Assembly: GCF_002288925.2 (NCBI RefSeq) | Contig: NW_022097996.1 | Coordinates: 14,687,168-14,751,167 of the forward strand | Direction of reading: 5' to 3' | DNA length: 64,000 bases | DNA from: Delphinapterus leucas | Lineage: Eukaryota > Chordata > Mammalia > Artiodactyla > Monodontidae | Shown: piece after piece, positions 28,701 to 40,270 of the stretch | Numbering within the stretch: the first letter of the stretch is position 1 | How the letters are laid out: every line of letters starts with the position of its first letter | The notes under the pieces: generated by a model | Seen by the model: the letters and a program-made list of their open reading frames with translations, nothing else | Database searches by the model: none | What the model was told of the DNA's origin: nothing | Program-made: the position numbers and the translations under genes

Positions 28701-31700
28701 GCCTGCGCGTCCGGAGCCTGTGCTCTGCAACGGGCGAGGCCACAACAGTGAGAGGCCCGTGTACCGCAAAAGAAAAAAAAAAAAAGACATCATAAATAAA
28801 AATGAAAAGCAAACAAGAGACTGGGAAACAATATTAACATCCCTAATACTAAATATATTATGTATCTATCTATCCCTAATAAAGAACTCCTACAAATTAA
28901 TATAAAAGACAAAGAATCCAAAATAAAAAACAGGCAAAGGATATAAAGAGGCAATTCACAGAAAGGAATATGTAAATGGCCAGTAGATAGGTGAAAAGAT
29001 GCTCAAATCACCAATAGGAAGTATCATTTTTGTTCATCAAATTGGCAAAATTTGAAAGATTGCTGTTATCCAGTGCTGGCAAGGATGTGAAGAGACTGGA
29101 CACTTCAATGCAATCTTCGTCAAAGTGTAAATTTACACAAACTTTTGAAAAGCAATTTGGCAATTTCTGTTAAAATTTAAAATGTACACATGCACTTCTA
29201 GAAATCAATTCCATAAAAATAAAAGTAGAAGTACATACGTGTAGGCACGAGGCTGTCAAAGAAGTATCTTTGTGCAGTAGGGAGAAATTGGAATGACTCA
29301 AATATCCATTTGGTAACTATTGCATAAATTGTGGCGTGTTTATAGATTATTCCACAGCCATCCGAAAGAATGAAGTAGATCCATATTGTGTAGGGACCTG
29401 GAAGGATGCTCATGATATACTAAGGTGAAAAATAAAAAAAAGGAGGGTGCAGACCAATAGGTGAAAGCAGATTCCATTTCTGGAAAAAAAATGGAGTCTA
29501 TGTATATACATATGTATGTATGTGTATATTCATTTATTTACTTAACTAATATTTACTGACTCTCTACTAGGTACCAGGCACTGTTCCCAGAGCCCATGGA
29601 ACTTCTCCTTCTGGTAGGGGAGACAGCTTATATAGTAGATAAGTAAACAAGTAAATAAGATTTCCAGGAAGTATTAAATGCAAACAAGAAGATACAATGG
29701 AAAGTAATATAATAGGCTCAATAAGAAAAGATGTGTGTGTTTTTACAGACACAAGCAGGAAGGGAATGGACCCAAAGACATGGAAATGGGATGAATAGAA
29801 AGGAAATTTTAATTTCTTTCTTTAAATTTTTAAATAGCAAAATCTATGGGCAATTTTTACTTTTTGGTATTTTTTTCAAATAAAATTAAAAGTTGCTGGC
29901 TGCTTTCTGTGTTTAGACTTGGGAAAACCAATTTACCGCAGAAACAGGCTTTTTTGTTTTATAAAAATATCCAGATAAGACCCTTTATTTTCACACATGA
30001 AAACAAGTCTCTAACCCAGGAGAAAACCATATCTTTGAAGTCACCATATATTTGATAGCAGATGTCACCGAAAGGGAATAAGTGTTAAGTGTTCTATTTA
30101 GTGACGTAAGCTGGGTATGGATTCAACAGTCCATGCCCCTGAAGAGCTAAATTTATTTTTCTACCTAAATAGGATTAGACTACTTTGCTGTCAGAAATTA
30201 TTGTTGGTCCTTAGAAGATCTATGTAATTCCACTCCCACCCCCATCTCTGCGTTTGCTCTCAAAAGACTGAGTCTAAAATCACATCTATGGGGATAAATG
30301 GATCTACCTCTCTTTGCTCCAGACTGGAGAACACCGGAGGTAAAAGACCGCAAGGAGGCATGGAGGTGGCCCAGAGCCACCTAAAACACCCCACGGTTTC
30401 TGTGGGGTCTTGGCTGAGCCCCGGAGGTCCTGGAGGTCAGGGCCCTGGGAGGGGAGGGGGTACAGCGCAAAGGGGGAGAGGTGTTCCCCTGAAGAAAATG
30501 CATGCTGTTCAGTCAAAACTCCCGGGGGACAGAGAGAGCTGGTAGATTTTGGAGACCTGCTCCCCAGGCCGAAGGGTGGTGCTGGGGGGTGTCTGTGGAG
30601 GTGAGGAGAAACTGGAGGTTCTCATGGGGTGGGGGCGGGGGATTCCGACCTGGGTCCAGCAGTGTGGAAGCCTCCAGGGCTATGCAAGGGCCCTGAGGTT
30701 GGGCTTGGTCTGTGAGTTTCAAAAATAACCACTGTCTCCGAGTCTACTTCTGCCACCTGGTGTTTAGTCAACTTTATAAACACACACACGCACACACTTA
30801 AGGTTGCTATAACCTCGCCCACAGCAGTTGGGTGGAACGATGGGGGTGAAGCAGGTCTGCCCTGGGTTAAAGGGTGTGTGGAGGTGAGGACGTGGGGACA
30901 ACAAAGCTTGGCTGAGAAGGAGAGGCAGAGCAGTGACTAGGAGGGGCCCCAGGTCCCACAAGGAGTCATCCTGAGATGGGAAAACCAGAGTGGATTTAGA
31001 GGCTGAAGAAGGAGAGCACCGACAGACAGGGCAAAGGAATATACAGATCTGGAGGGTCCCAGATGCCACAAAGGGTAGGGACAGACTCGCGAGCACACGT
31101 GGAACACAGGAAGGACACTTCATCCTCTGAGCCTGGGGAGAAAGCAGGGCTCAGAGGAAGTCAAACTGGAGGTGGGAGGACAGACAGCTGAAGGCACGAC
31201 TAAGGGGATTCTACCTTCTCAGTGCAGTGACTGCAGAGAATGCAAGGCGTGTGGGAGGGCCGGGGAGGGGACAAGAACACTGGGCTGCCGAGTGGCTCCC
31301 AGGGCCCTCCTAAAGCTGGGGACCTTGAAAGGGGCCCCAGGCTTGGTGATACAGCGATTTTCTCTGGCAGGGATGGTGGACCATGGGGCTGATCTAAGGT
31401 GGCTGATTTGCTGGTGTCTCTGGTGTGGCCCGAAAGCTGCAGAGGCTCCCGAGGGTGTTGATAAGGTAAGCAGTCAAGCAACAGCTGCATGCTCTGGGCT
31501 GCGGACGGAAGGCAGGCCAGGAGGAAGCGGAGTGACCAGGAGAGTATGAAGGGATCAAGGGCCTGGTGGCTTCTTTCATGGAGGTAAGTAAGTACCAAAA
31601 GGAGGACATCTGAGCCCAGTTCGCTGATTTAGGGGAGGGCAAAGCTGAAAGTCTAAGGTCCTCAGAAAGAAATTTTTGTACATAAACCACAGAAGGCAAA

Positions 31701-34404
31701 GCATTTTCTAAACTTTGGTTTATCATTAACCCCTACAAGTACGGAAAAGAATCAACTGTGTGTTAACTGACAATTCCTAGACACAGGCTCACCCTTGAAA
31801 TGTACAGGTCCAACTAACAACAAAAGACTACGAAGTACAGCGAAAGGGAGGTTAGATAAACTCAGTTATCAACTCTGTCACCGTGTAAAAAAGATCCGTT
31901 CTTTTTCTAACCATTCACCCAAGCAACCCAAGGAACGTGGAGGGTCCTGCCACCACTCCAGATGACACCCAGACCTCTTGCTTCTGAGTACCCACCTTAA
32001 GAAGCTCCAAGGCCACGAGCACCTCCTCGGCAGGAACCTTATTATCCCCTAGCATATTGGAAAGAGTCCACTTGAGGGGCTTCAGCAGGAAGACTCCGAC
32101 CCCCCAGGAGATCCAGCTGCTGTCTACACTGGCCATGAAGTCTGACTCCCGCTGCAGCTCCCCTCGACTGCAGGCAAAGAAAGAAAAAGACATGTAGTAA
32201 GGCTTACTGCAATGTCCCCACCTCCCTCCTTACCCCCAGAGAGGAATTTGGTCATCATCATAAACACCATTTACCGGGCACCTACTCCGTGCCGGCTACT
32301 GTGAGCGGTACTGTTTACGCTCCAGCTCTAAGCCTCACAATTTTCTGCGAGAAAAAATTGAGGGACTGAGAAGATGACAGAGGCCAAAGCTAAACTATGA
32401 TTTGGCTCCAAAATGCAAGCTCTCCACTAAGACTACAGAGAGGCACAGGAGGCCACACAGCCTATGTTGAGACTTCCCGTTACAAACGGAGCTCAAAACG
32501 ATAAAATGAAAACAACAATAACGGATTAATGTCAAGAGCAAGACCTGAGGAAGAATACAAAGACGTTCAGAGAAAGGGTTTTCTGCTATTCCTAGGCTTG
32601 GGTGGAGATAAGACATAGGCATTTCATGGTACTAGTGTTAAGTAGCTAAATTTACTGAATGCTTCCCCTGGGCCAGTCGCTATGCTAAGGGCTACATAAG
32701 GAGTATCTCTTCAAATACAATAAATCTAAGTACAATTATCATCACATTTGATAACTGGCCAGACTCAGGCTTAGGGAGGGGCATATAATTTTTCCTCTGT
32801 CACATAATTTTGCACGTGACAGAGCGAAGATTTGCACCCAGGCCATCTGGCCCTCAGGCAAAGCTGTTATCTACTCTGCTATGCTGCTTCTATGGAAAAA
32901 TATCTCCCTGAGAAATTCTTCAGGTCCCAGACCCCATCAAGCCCCAAGGGGCATCAGTGCAGCGCCAGCAGTCAGGAGAGGAGAAATCGAGGTACTAAAG
33001 GTCTCTGGGTGGGAAGTGGCAGAGGATGGTCCTGTTGTAATAAGGAAGCCCCGACTCTTCCTGCCCCTCACGGACTTTTTCAGCTACTGTCTCCCCACGT
33101 TGGGCATGAACTCAAACTGTCCACAGCACACTTTCCCAGAAAGGTGAAGTTCCAGAAATGGCTTGCCTTATCAATGTCAGCCAAGGGAAGGGGGCTGGGG
33201 AGAAGGGAGATCTCTTAACCAGGAAGAGCAGAGAGCTGAAAGCAACATATCAAAGTTGACTTTCGTCTTCAGTCACGGAGGGAGTCACTGTGCTAGCGAG
33301 GCTGCTCTGGGTATGACATATACAACGTGAAGTGCAAATGCTTTAGAATCAGAAGACCCCGGGGTCCAGCCCCGGCATGGCCTCTATCCAGCTGTGTAAC
33401 CCCCAGCAAGTCGCTCGACCTCTCTGTGGCTCAGCTTCCTCTTCTGAGGATAATTCTACCACCTCACCCACAGGACTGCTGAGGGAGCCAGACGGTGTAT
33501 GCATAATGCCTGCACGCTGCGAAGTGCAGTACGTCTGTTTCATGTGCATGCTACCGCCTCAGGAACCTCCAAAACCCTGCACCTGTCGCACAGGTAGCAC
33601 CTACAGGACCTTCTCGGGTCACCAAGAGAGGCCAGACACATGACCTGTGGCGGGGATGGGGCGGAGGCTGCTGGCAAGACCCGTACAGGCCTCTTCCCCA
33701 CCACTACCTTCTTAGCTCTGCCCTTCCTTAGTTCAATAAATCCTGTCTCACAGACCTTCTGTTCCGGGGTTATTCAAATGTGGAAGCCCCTACGAAATAA
33801 CTACATAACGGGATTCCAGTCCAGACAAATCACTGTCACCTCCGCCAGGCGGGCTTCCTCTCTTACCGTCTGGATCTCATCTAATCTCTCCCTCTGAGGG
33901 GCTATCCTGGCCCCTCAATCTCCCCCCATACCCCGCCTCCCTCTCCCTCCAAACACCCCTAACCCGGCCTCCTTCTTCGCCCAGTGAGCAAACACAGACG
34001 GCTCCTGGAGGCCAGACCCCGGGCTGGTCGCGGTGCGCTCCGGAGAACGACCTGGGTCCCTGCCCGCGGGGAGCCGCCCCACCCCCGGAACGGGCCCGCC
34101 CTCACCGCAGCAGGTCCTGCAGCACGGTGGCCAGCCCCAGCGGGACGCTGCCCTTGCGCTGAAAGGCCTCCTGCAAGTCCCGCAGACGCAGGCGCACCAC
34201 CCCCTGGCGGCGGCTGTGGCTCAGCACCAACGGCGCCCAGAAGCCCATCTTGCTGTCCCAGTCGGTGCTGTTCACTTCGCGGCTCCTTTTGAAAGCGGAG
34301 AACAGGAAGGACATGCGCTCCTCATCCTCCTCCCATTCGGGGGGCAGTAGGCCCGCCGGGTCACCCCCGGCCGGGGCCTCGGCCTCCCGCTCCGGGGACC
34401 ACAT
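22765..34404 (-). CDS. CHMP7: Charged multivesicular body protein 7 (ESCRT-III/ESCRT-II hybrid), complete
   Basis: Ten coding exons with GT-AG sites and consistent phase: 34404-34106, 32167-31996, 26100-25915, 25778-25645, 24779-24731, 24495-24376, 24089-23991, 23779-23719, 23224-23045, 22817-22765. Joined 1353 nt, 450 residues; human is 453 as recalled. Residues 1 to about 220 form the ESCRT-II-like tandem winged-helix region, including the hydrophobic segment [11 protein letters not shown] (Leu127) linked to membrane binding in human. Residues from about 230 form the Snf7-type ESCRT-III core (basic helix [20 protein letters not shown], then acidic C-terminal helices). The leucine-rich [14 protein letters not shown] corresponds to the reported nuclear export signal. 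CHMP7 recruits ESCRT-III to the reforming nuclear envelope with LEMD2 and acts in nuclear-pore surveillance. Oddities: the frame ends ...QLEPTL and stops, three residues early; Tyr replaces the recalled Cys at the exon 5 start. Confidence 0.96.
25916..26099 (-). other. CHMP7: CHMP7 exon 3, winged-helix 2 segment
   Basis: Encodes [20 protein letters not shown] through [10 protein letters not shown], 62 codons, phase 0 on both sides. Differs from recalled human mainly at [10 protein letters not shown]. Listed because it is the first exon after the 5.9-kb repeat-filled intron 2. Confidence 0.85.
26555..26799 (-). mobile_element. CHR-2-type SINE with perfect target-site duplication, CHMP7 intron 2
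   Basis: Inserted in the same orientation as the gene. T-tract 26568-26590 is the A-tail. Perfect 18-bp duplication CCTGGTCTCTCCATTTTT at 26555-26572 and 26782-26799 marks a young insertion. Confidence 0.95.
27000..27660. other. CHMP7 intron 2, unassigned part
   Basis: Purine-rich sequence of a type common in diverged mammalian repeats ('agactcctgggttctggc', 'acatgttggtttgggatgcttgagattgt'). No exon recognised. Confidence 0.35.
27670..27889 (+). mobile_element. CHR-2-type SINE with AAAT tail repeat
   Basis: Full-length head and body, antisense to CHMP7. The tail has become an (AAAT)n microsatellite at 27862-27889. Confidence 0.92.
28220..29480 (+). repeat. Old L1 ORF2/3' end, interrupted by a SINE
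   Basis: Diverged L1 from 'ctacaaagctactgtaataag' through 'gcaaaggatataaagaggcaattcacagaa', 'aaaagatgctcaaatcaccaat' and 'gcaatttggcaatttctgtt'. The frame is destroyed. A SINE splits it at 28576-28781. Confidence 0.8.
28564..28793 (+). mobile_element. CHR-2-type SINE inserted in old L1
   Basis: Full-length SINE with perfect 12-bp duplication AAAAGACATCAT (28564-28575 and 28782-28793). Confidence 0.94.
29530..29700 (+). repeat. L2/MIR-type fragment
   Basis: Contains 'taatatttactgactctctactaggtaccaggcactgttcccagagcc', then 'ttctggtaggggagacagctt', typical of L2-derived sequence. Confidence 0.6.
29760..31990. other. CHMP7 intron 2, unassigned part
   Basis: AT-rich to about 30300, then GC-moderate, purine-rich sequence to 31700. 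No exon, RNA gene or confident repeat was recognised; short open frames here are random. Confidence 0.4.
32168..34105 (-). other. CHMP7 intron 1
   Basis: Holds MIR/L2-like fragments at about 32265-32400 ('ccatttaccgggcacctactccgtgcc'), about 32640-32860 ('actgaatgcttcccctgggccag') and about 33340-33475 ('cagctgtgtaacccccagcaagtcgctcgacctctctgtggctcagc'). No other feature is seen. Confidence 0.6.
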
Positions 34405-34720
34405 TGGAACCCCAGGCCAGCCGAGGCTCCGAACACAGCCCTGGCCCTGGTCCCCTTCCGCCCTGGTTCTTTCCCGGCTTCCGTTCCTGGGCCGCCTCCT
34501 CCTCTGTCATTACGTCACCGCCGCGTGAAATAAGTCCCTGCCTCCTCACAGCGCATGCGTTTCTCTACCGGCTTGCGCCAGGAGGCGGGATGATGACTCT
34601 ATTTTCCGAGAAACTCAGAGCGCTTGCGCCGACCCCTCCTCCCGCAGCCTTTGTGCGGAAAGGAGGACGTAGAGCTAGCGCGGCGGGAAAGTACGTGTCG
34701 TGACCCCTCGGTAATCGTGG
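33950..34720 (-). promoter_or_regulatory. CHMP7: CHMP7 CpG-rich promoter with CRE-like and NRF1-like sites
   Basis: CpG-dense block covering exon 1 and its upstream region. It includes TTACGTCA at 34510-34517 (TGACGTAA on the gene strand, a CREB/ATF-type site) about 106 bp before the ATG, and GCGCATGCGT at 34551-34560, close to the NRF1 consensus. No TATA box. The start codon context (CCA-ATG-T) is weak, and an out-of-frame ATG at 34549 opens a 62-codon frame overlapping the main start if transcription begins upstream of it. Confidence 0.6.
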
Positions 34721-35104
34721 AGTTTGGCGTGGTGTTGTATAGAGGCAAACGATTACGCTCAGACTTGCGGTGGTTTCAGGTAGTAGGACTGGAGGGTCCC
34801 GCTAAGGGGCGCCAAAGGCACCAGGATCGCTCGCGTGGATCACCGTTTAGTGCTCCTCGACCAGGTGTTCTTACTTCGGACGTATAATTTAAACTTCCAA
34901 GTTAGCTTCCGTTTATGGTAATATCAGCGGATGAACGAAACTGTTGGTCACGCAAGCTCTGTGACAGTATATACGCCGAATTACAGGGATATATATATAA
35001 GGTTCTACTTGCTCCCCACCTTCTGGAGTGTCCCTCTGTTTCCTTCTCAGAATCAATATCCTATGGATCCCTTAAGATCCAGCTCAATTCTGATCGTCCT
35101 TGAA

Positions 35105-35215
35105 GGACTTCCCTGGCGGTCCAGTGGTTAAGACTCCGCGATTCCACTGCAGGGGGCATGGGTTCCATCCCTGGTGAGGTAACTAAGATCCCACATACCA
35201 CGCGGCGCCCCCCCC
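35105..35215 (+). mobile_element. Short CHR-1-like SINE
   Basis: Starts GGACTTCCCTGGCGGTCCAG, has a B-box-like GGTTCCATCCCTGG, and ends near a C-rich tract. Diverged and short. Confidence 0.78.
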
Positions 35216-35502
35216 ACCCCAATCTTCCTTGGAACCGTTCCCGACTGTCCTGATGATCTCTTTCCTGGACTGAACAATTTAGCATTTACTAATCTGTGTC
35301 CTGATGTTTAAGCAATGGCTTAAATATCTACCACGCATAGTGGTTCCGTAGAAATATTTCATAAACTGAAAGGTGAGTAACTTCACTCTTGCCCTTCTAA
35401 TATCTTAGGATCTTGTTCGAGTCTCACAAAAAAAATCTCATGAGCAAGAAACACGTCCAGTGTGTTAAGAATAAATTGGTTTTCTTTTTAACTGAACCAC
35501 TT

Positions 35503-36397
35503 AAAAGGCGAAAGGAGACCGCCGCACGCATACTGGCTCTCGGGACTGCGGGGCGGCGAGGCTGCGCGCTCTTCTCGGAGCCGCTCGCTGCAGGACCGAG
35601 TCCGGTGCCCCGGCCCGAGCCTGCGAAACCGCCGCCGCCCCGCGACGACCACCGCCGCCCCTGCCCTGCCGCCGCCGCCTCGGGACCAGCTGTATGATTA
35701 GGCCACAGTCTTCAATGAGTGGACATATTCCTCAGTTCTGTGGTGTTCTTGGTCACACGTTTATGGAGTTTCTGAAGGGCAGTGGAGATTACTGCCAGGC
35801 ACAGCACGACCTCTATGCAGACAAGTGAACTATAGAAATTCATTATACTCCACAAAGATGCCCCCATAAGAGTGGTTAGAAACAGTGATTATTTAATGTC
35901 TGTCTATAAATCTCATTTTGTGCTGTTATGGAACACCTCCATTTTGAAAATCTGCATTGTACAGAAGCACATGTTTTTTAAGGTCTCCAGACAAAAAAGC
36001 CTTATAGTTAATTTTAATGTTTGCACTTTTGGGGCAGAAATACTTTGTTATTGTAGCTAAAACAATTCTTAATCATAAAATTTCTGAAATTCTTGTAATT
36101 TTTTTTCATACTTACCTGAAGTTGTTTACCAACTTATTTTATACACCTTTTGAGCTCTGTAACTTAATATTTGGATACTTGACAATTTGTTTTATTATGT
36201 AATGGATAAAATGGTGAGGTGTATTAACGTTAGCTCAACCATATATTTATACTGTCTGGGAACATGTGTTTATAGTTCTGTGGGAGAAATAATTTGTCAT
36301 TGTTCACCAGCTTGTAAAAATCTAGTGTGAGAGCGTAAACATTAAATAAGTGATGAAATGCAAAAAAAAAAAAAAAAAAAAAAAAGAGTGAAAGGAG
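35503..36397 (+). pseudogene. Polyadenylated retrocopy of an unidentified mRNA
   Basis: Bears L1-mediated retrocopy hallmarks: a duplication AAAAGGCGAAAGGAG (35503-35517) against AAAAGAGTGAAAGGAG (36382-36397), a TT/AAAA insertion site, a sudden GC-rich leader of about 170 bp with CCG repeats (a typical 5'UTR), AT-rich 3'UTR-like sequence, ATTAAA about 15 bp before the end, and an A24 tail (36362-36385). A short frame at 35694-35828 encodes 44 residues beginning MIRPQSSMSGHIPQFCGVLG and ending HDLYADK. I could not name the parent gene. The short frame may be the parental coding region or only a remnant of it. Confidence 0.82.
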
Positions 36398-36424
36398 TTT
36401 CTTGTTTAATGGAACCAGGTAACA

Positions 36425-36600
36425 ATCGTCAGAGTTGAATGTAAGTTTGACTTCTGCCTCTTACTGGCTGTGTGACCTTGATCAAGTACCTAAACTTTCT
36501 GAGCCTCTTTTGTAAAATAATATTTCCTAATAGGGTTGTTTGAAGGAAATGTTATGATGTATGTAAAATACCTAGCACATAATGTAATAGGTGCTATCAC
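36425..36600 (+). repeat. MIR SINE
   Basis: Shows 'ttctgcctcttactggctgtgtgaccttgatcaagtacctaaactttctgagcctc' and 'gtatgtaaaatacctagcacata'. Confidence 0.85.
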
Positions 36601-36789
36601 TGAGTGGCAGGATGTTTAGTAGTTGGGACTCAGTGTAAGGAAGAATTTTAATAAGCATTTTGAAGGAGGGGAAGGGATATGATTGGTTACATGAATGAAT
36701 GTGTCCATTGACACTAATGTGTTGTGTTATAGTATTACAGGTACTTTCACAGTCAGTATCTCATTTAATACTCGTAACAAGTGACAAAA

Positions 36790-37320
36790 ATTTTCCTCGA
36801 TCCCGCTCTGGACAGGCTCCTCTGAAGCCTCTTCTTAACTATACCTGTCCACCTTGGTCCATAAAGACATGAACAAACATAGTTTCTGGAAGCTCGAGGC
36901 ATATTCATTGGATGACCCTAGCCCCCCCTTAACATGCCTACCTGAGAAAACTCAAGGTTGTCAGAAAATTTACTGTATGTTCCAGCCAACACCTGAAGAC
37001 AGGGCTCCTGTCTCCTGGCCTCTGTGGGAGGGGAGGAGTCTTGATAAGCCCTAGTTAGCAAACCCTAGTTAGTTTTACAGGGATCAACCCTCCCTTCCTG
37101 TAGTTTGTAATTTTTCACTGCCCTGTCCCTACTGAGACACCCTCACCCTCTTCCCTCGTTCTCCCTTTAAAGAGCCCAGTCACCTCTGTACAAATGAAAG
37201 TTGAGTACAGTTCATCCTGGACTCTTTTCTCTATTGCAGTAGTATATTACTGATTAAAATCTATCCTGAGCACTTTAACTGGTGTCTGGCTTTGTAAACA
37301 AAGACCAGACTTTGACACAA
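36790..37320 (+). mobile_element. Probable solo LTR (class I-like endogenous retrovirus)
   Basis: Shows the layout of an LTR: a U3-like segment with 'cctgttccagcc'-type and 'gatcaaccctcccttcctg' motifs, then 'ctccctttaaagagcccagtcacctctgta', 'tggactcttttctctattgcag' and a downstream ATTAAA. No internal genes. The family is not identified. Confidence 0.42.
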
Positions 37321-37839
37321 CCCTGTGAGATGTTTTGGCACTTTTTCCATTTTTCAGAAGAGAAACTTGAACCACGACTATTTTGAGTCTGGTGGAGAAC
37401 ATTCCAGAAAAGAAGAGTAGTATGTAATGTGAGCAAATGAGTTGTACCCTGAGAGCCATATTTTGGCCGTGCTCTCATGTCCTATAAAATGGCCGGTTGG
37501 TTTGTGTCATGAGAGAGACCAGGTTGTTTTGTCCCCTAGGTCTCTGAGTCTGATAAAATAGTCCTGGTCCTAAGCGTTTTCAGGAGAGCAAAGTTGTGCA
37601 CCTGTGACCACCTGTATCTCAAAGTGCCACTGGGTTCCTGACACCTCTGGGCACAGAGCTCTCTGCTTCCACCTGTTGGAGATTGGAAGAGCTACTGGGA
37701 GTGGTGGAGAATGGAAAGAAAGCTCTGCAGATCTTGAGAGGGGCGATTGGGTATATGGCAAGCTCTTTCATACTGCCGGGCTTGCAGCTGCTACACTCTT
37801 CCTCTGCTCTGCAGAACTGGCTCTTTTTCATCCTTAGGT

Positions 37840-37935
37840 CACAGCTTAAAGGTCACTTCATCAGAAAGGCCTTGTCTGAACACCCCATCTAACATAGCAC
37901 CCTTGGCATTTTAGAATGGATGGGTCAGTTTGACA
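37840..37935 (+). repeat. L2 fragment
   Basis: 'taggtcacagcttaaaggtcacttcatcagaaaggccttgtctgaacacccc' is a hallmark L2 segment. Confidence 0.75.
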
Positions 37936-38049
37936 ACACCTGCTGGGTTAATCGTAACATCACAAAAGGAAAGACAACCCAACATTACTTGCCTCCCGAC
38001 GTAATGTGATGGGAAGTACACAGAACCACCTGCGAAGTATTTTTGTCAA

Positions 38050-38450
38050 AAAATTGAACCTTAATCTGATCAAGGTATTAGATCTAAGTACTAGTTGATG
38101 GAGGTTAAAAAAAAAAATCAGAAGGTAGAGGAACATGTTAGTGAAAACTGAGGTTGCAATTAGCAAAATCCAGACTGGGGTATTCTACTAGATAATGACC
38201 TTGCTTCTTCAAAAAAATAATGGCAACAAACAGACGTTTAATGGGCAATGTTATTAGATCTGATTTGGGTCCAATTTACACAATCATAAAAACCCATCTA
38301 TGATCATTAGATACTTTCAATTTTAAACTGGGTATTTGATGATATTAGCAAATTGAGCGCAATGACATGGTGATTATGTTTCATTAAAAGTATATCTTAT
38401 AGATACATCTAAAGTATTTATGAGTGAGACTGTATGATACTTGTGGCAGG
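38050..38450 (+). repeat. Ancient interspersed repeat, same family as 11760-12115
   Basis: Shares the core 'aaactgggtatttgatgatatta ... tggtgattatgtttca ... gatacatctaaagtatttatgagtgag'. Family not assigned. Confidence 0.4.
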
Positions 38451-39289
38451 AGGTTGAATGGAGGACAGTAGAGACGTATCAGTGAGTATAAATTTCATAT
38501 TTTGTACTCAGCACATAGCTCGACACTCAGATATTATTCAAGTTTTAAAAAAATAAAGAAAGAAATCACCTGGACCCGCATTCTTGTTTCATCGCTATTA
38601 GTAAAGAGCTGCATGGCCTCAGACAAGCAGGTTTCCTCTCAGATTCCTCCTCTGTGAATTAAAGGTTTCTATGTTAGGATCTTGAGTTTTTTTCAAGCGC
38701 CCACCTTCTGCTTCTGAATGTAGTATCTACTGTAGATGTGTGATTGCAGAAGTTCTTTAGTTCTGCGGAGTCTGAAGAAAAAATGCCACCTAACATCAGC
38801 ATATCATGGCAGTGATATTTATTTACTGATGCTCCAATATGTTTTTGGCCGGACACCGAAGCAGCCTCACTTCAGCCATAAAGCACAAACTCTCCAGATG
38901 CTACTACAGTGCCTCCATGCTGCACGATGCTCCGTGTCGTCTCACCTGTTTATGGGGGATGCTTCATCATTTTTGTAGAAATATGCATGCCCTGTTGCAT
39001 TATCCAGTTATTTCTAGTTCTTATCTCTACGATTTACAGCCATTAGGACTTGGCTAAAAGAGGACTGAGAAGGAAAATACATTATTCTTAGCCTACAAGG
39101 TTTATAGGGGAAGAAGCCAGGCACCGCTGTGTTATGGGAGACTTCCCGATCTTTCTTTCCTCTTCCTTCCTTCCTGCTCCAGGCTGGATTGGGTGTCCCT
39201 CCTTATTTTTCTATAACCTGTGTACCTCTCTATTTTTTAATGTGCCACATTGTTTTCTAAGTTTCTGTTTGTGTGCCTGTCTCTCTGAC

Positions 39290-39405
39290 TAGCTTAAGTG
39301 CCTTCCTGGTAGGGACTGTGTTCTTAATTATGTTTGTGTCTAGCACAGTGCCTGGCACATCCTAAGGACTCAGTTTGTTGAATGAATAAATGAATGAATT
39401 TAATT
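39290..39405 (+). repeat. L2 3'-end fragment
   Basis: 'gactagcttaagtgccttcctggtagggactgtg', 'tagcacagtgcctggcaca' and 'ttgttgaatgaataaatgaatgaat' mark the L2 3' terminus. Confidence 0.8.
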
Positions 39406-40260
39406 GATCAAACTATGAGTAAAGAAACAACTTCATCAAGGCCTATCCTTTACAGCATAAGAATATTTATCCAAATATAATATACTAATACAGTAATTGA
39501 ATCTTATATTTATTTGAATGACTATTTGTTTCTTAGCTGTTTGGGGATGAAATGCCTCTAAATTTAATTGCCTGCATGTTCAGACAGAGGGGTTAGAGCA
39601 ATCACAGATGTGGGAAATCCCCTTTCTTCTTTCTTCAAAGCTTGCACACCATAGGAGACAGTTGCTATCTACTCATTAACAACCATGATCTTCTAGAATG
39701 CCTCAGTGACCATTTGTGAAACTATTCAGTTTTACTCTGAAGAATTTATCCCTTTTTAATCTCACTGTCTTCTCTTCCACTCTTTCCTTCTAAATTGTTC
39801 TATATTTCCAGTCCAGCATGTAAGTAACTTGGAAGTCATCACTTTGTCCTAACAAGAAAAGAGCTGAAAAAACAATAAATTAACAACTCTTAGATCCATC
39901 AGAGAATTGAGATCAAAGGGCAAACTTCTACTACAAAAATTGGAGAGACAGACAGGCAGATACAGAGAATCACAACTTACTAGAGCAGAAACCTACAGGC
40001 AAAATCCTCCTTGGGAACCAGTATCAAAGTAGGAAAACCAGAACTGTATGTGTGGATAAATCTGAAAATTAAAGACACCAAGGAAGGCCAGTCTTAGAGG
40101 GAATCCCCAAACTATTGTGAGTTTTACTTCCAGGAGCTCTACCAGGTTCTCACAGTGAAGATTAAAAACAAAAACAAAAACAAAAACCTCTTGCTTTCTG
40201 CAGGGAAAGGGGGAAAGTATCATTTTGAAGTAGTGTTAGATTTTTTTAAAGGCCTGCCTT
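39406..40260. other. Intergenic region, nothing recognised
   Basis: AT-moderate sequence with no exon or confident repeat. Confidence 0.4.
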
Positions 40261-40270
40261 CAAGGGAAAC

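Noticed and set aside
38736..38978. 80-codon plus frame
   Set aside because: No recognisable motif, no splice context and no codon signal. Treated as random.
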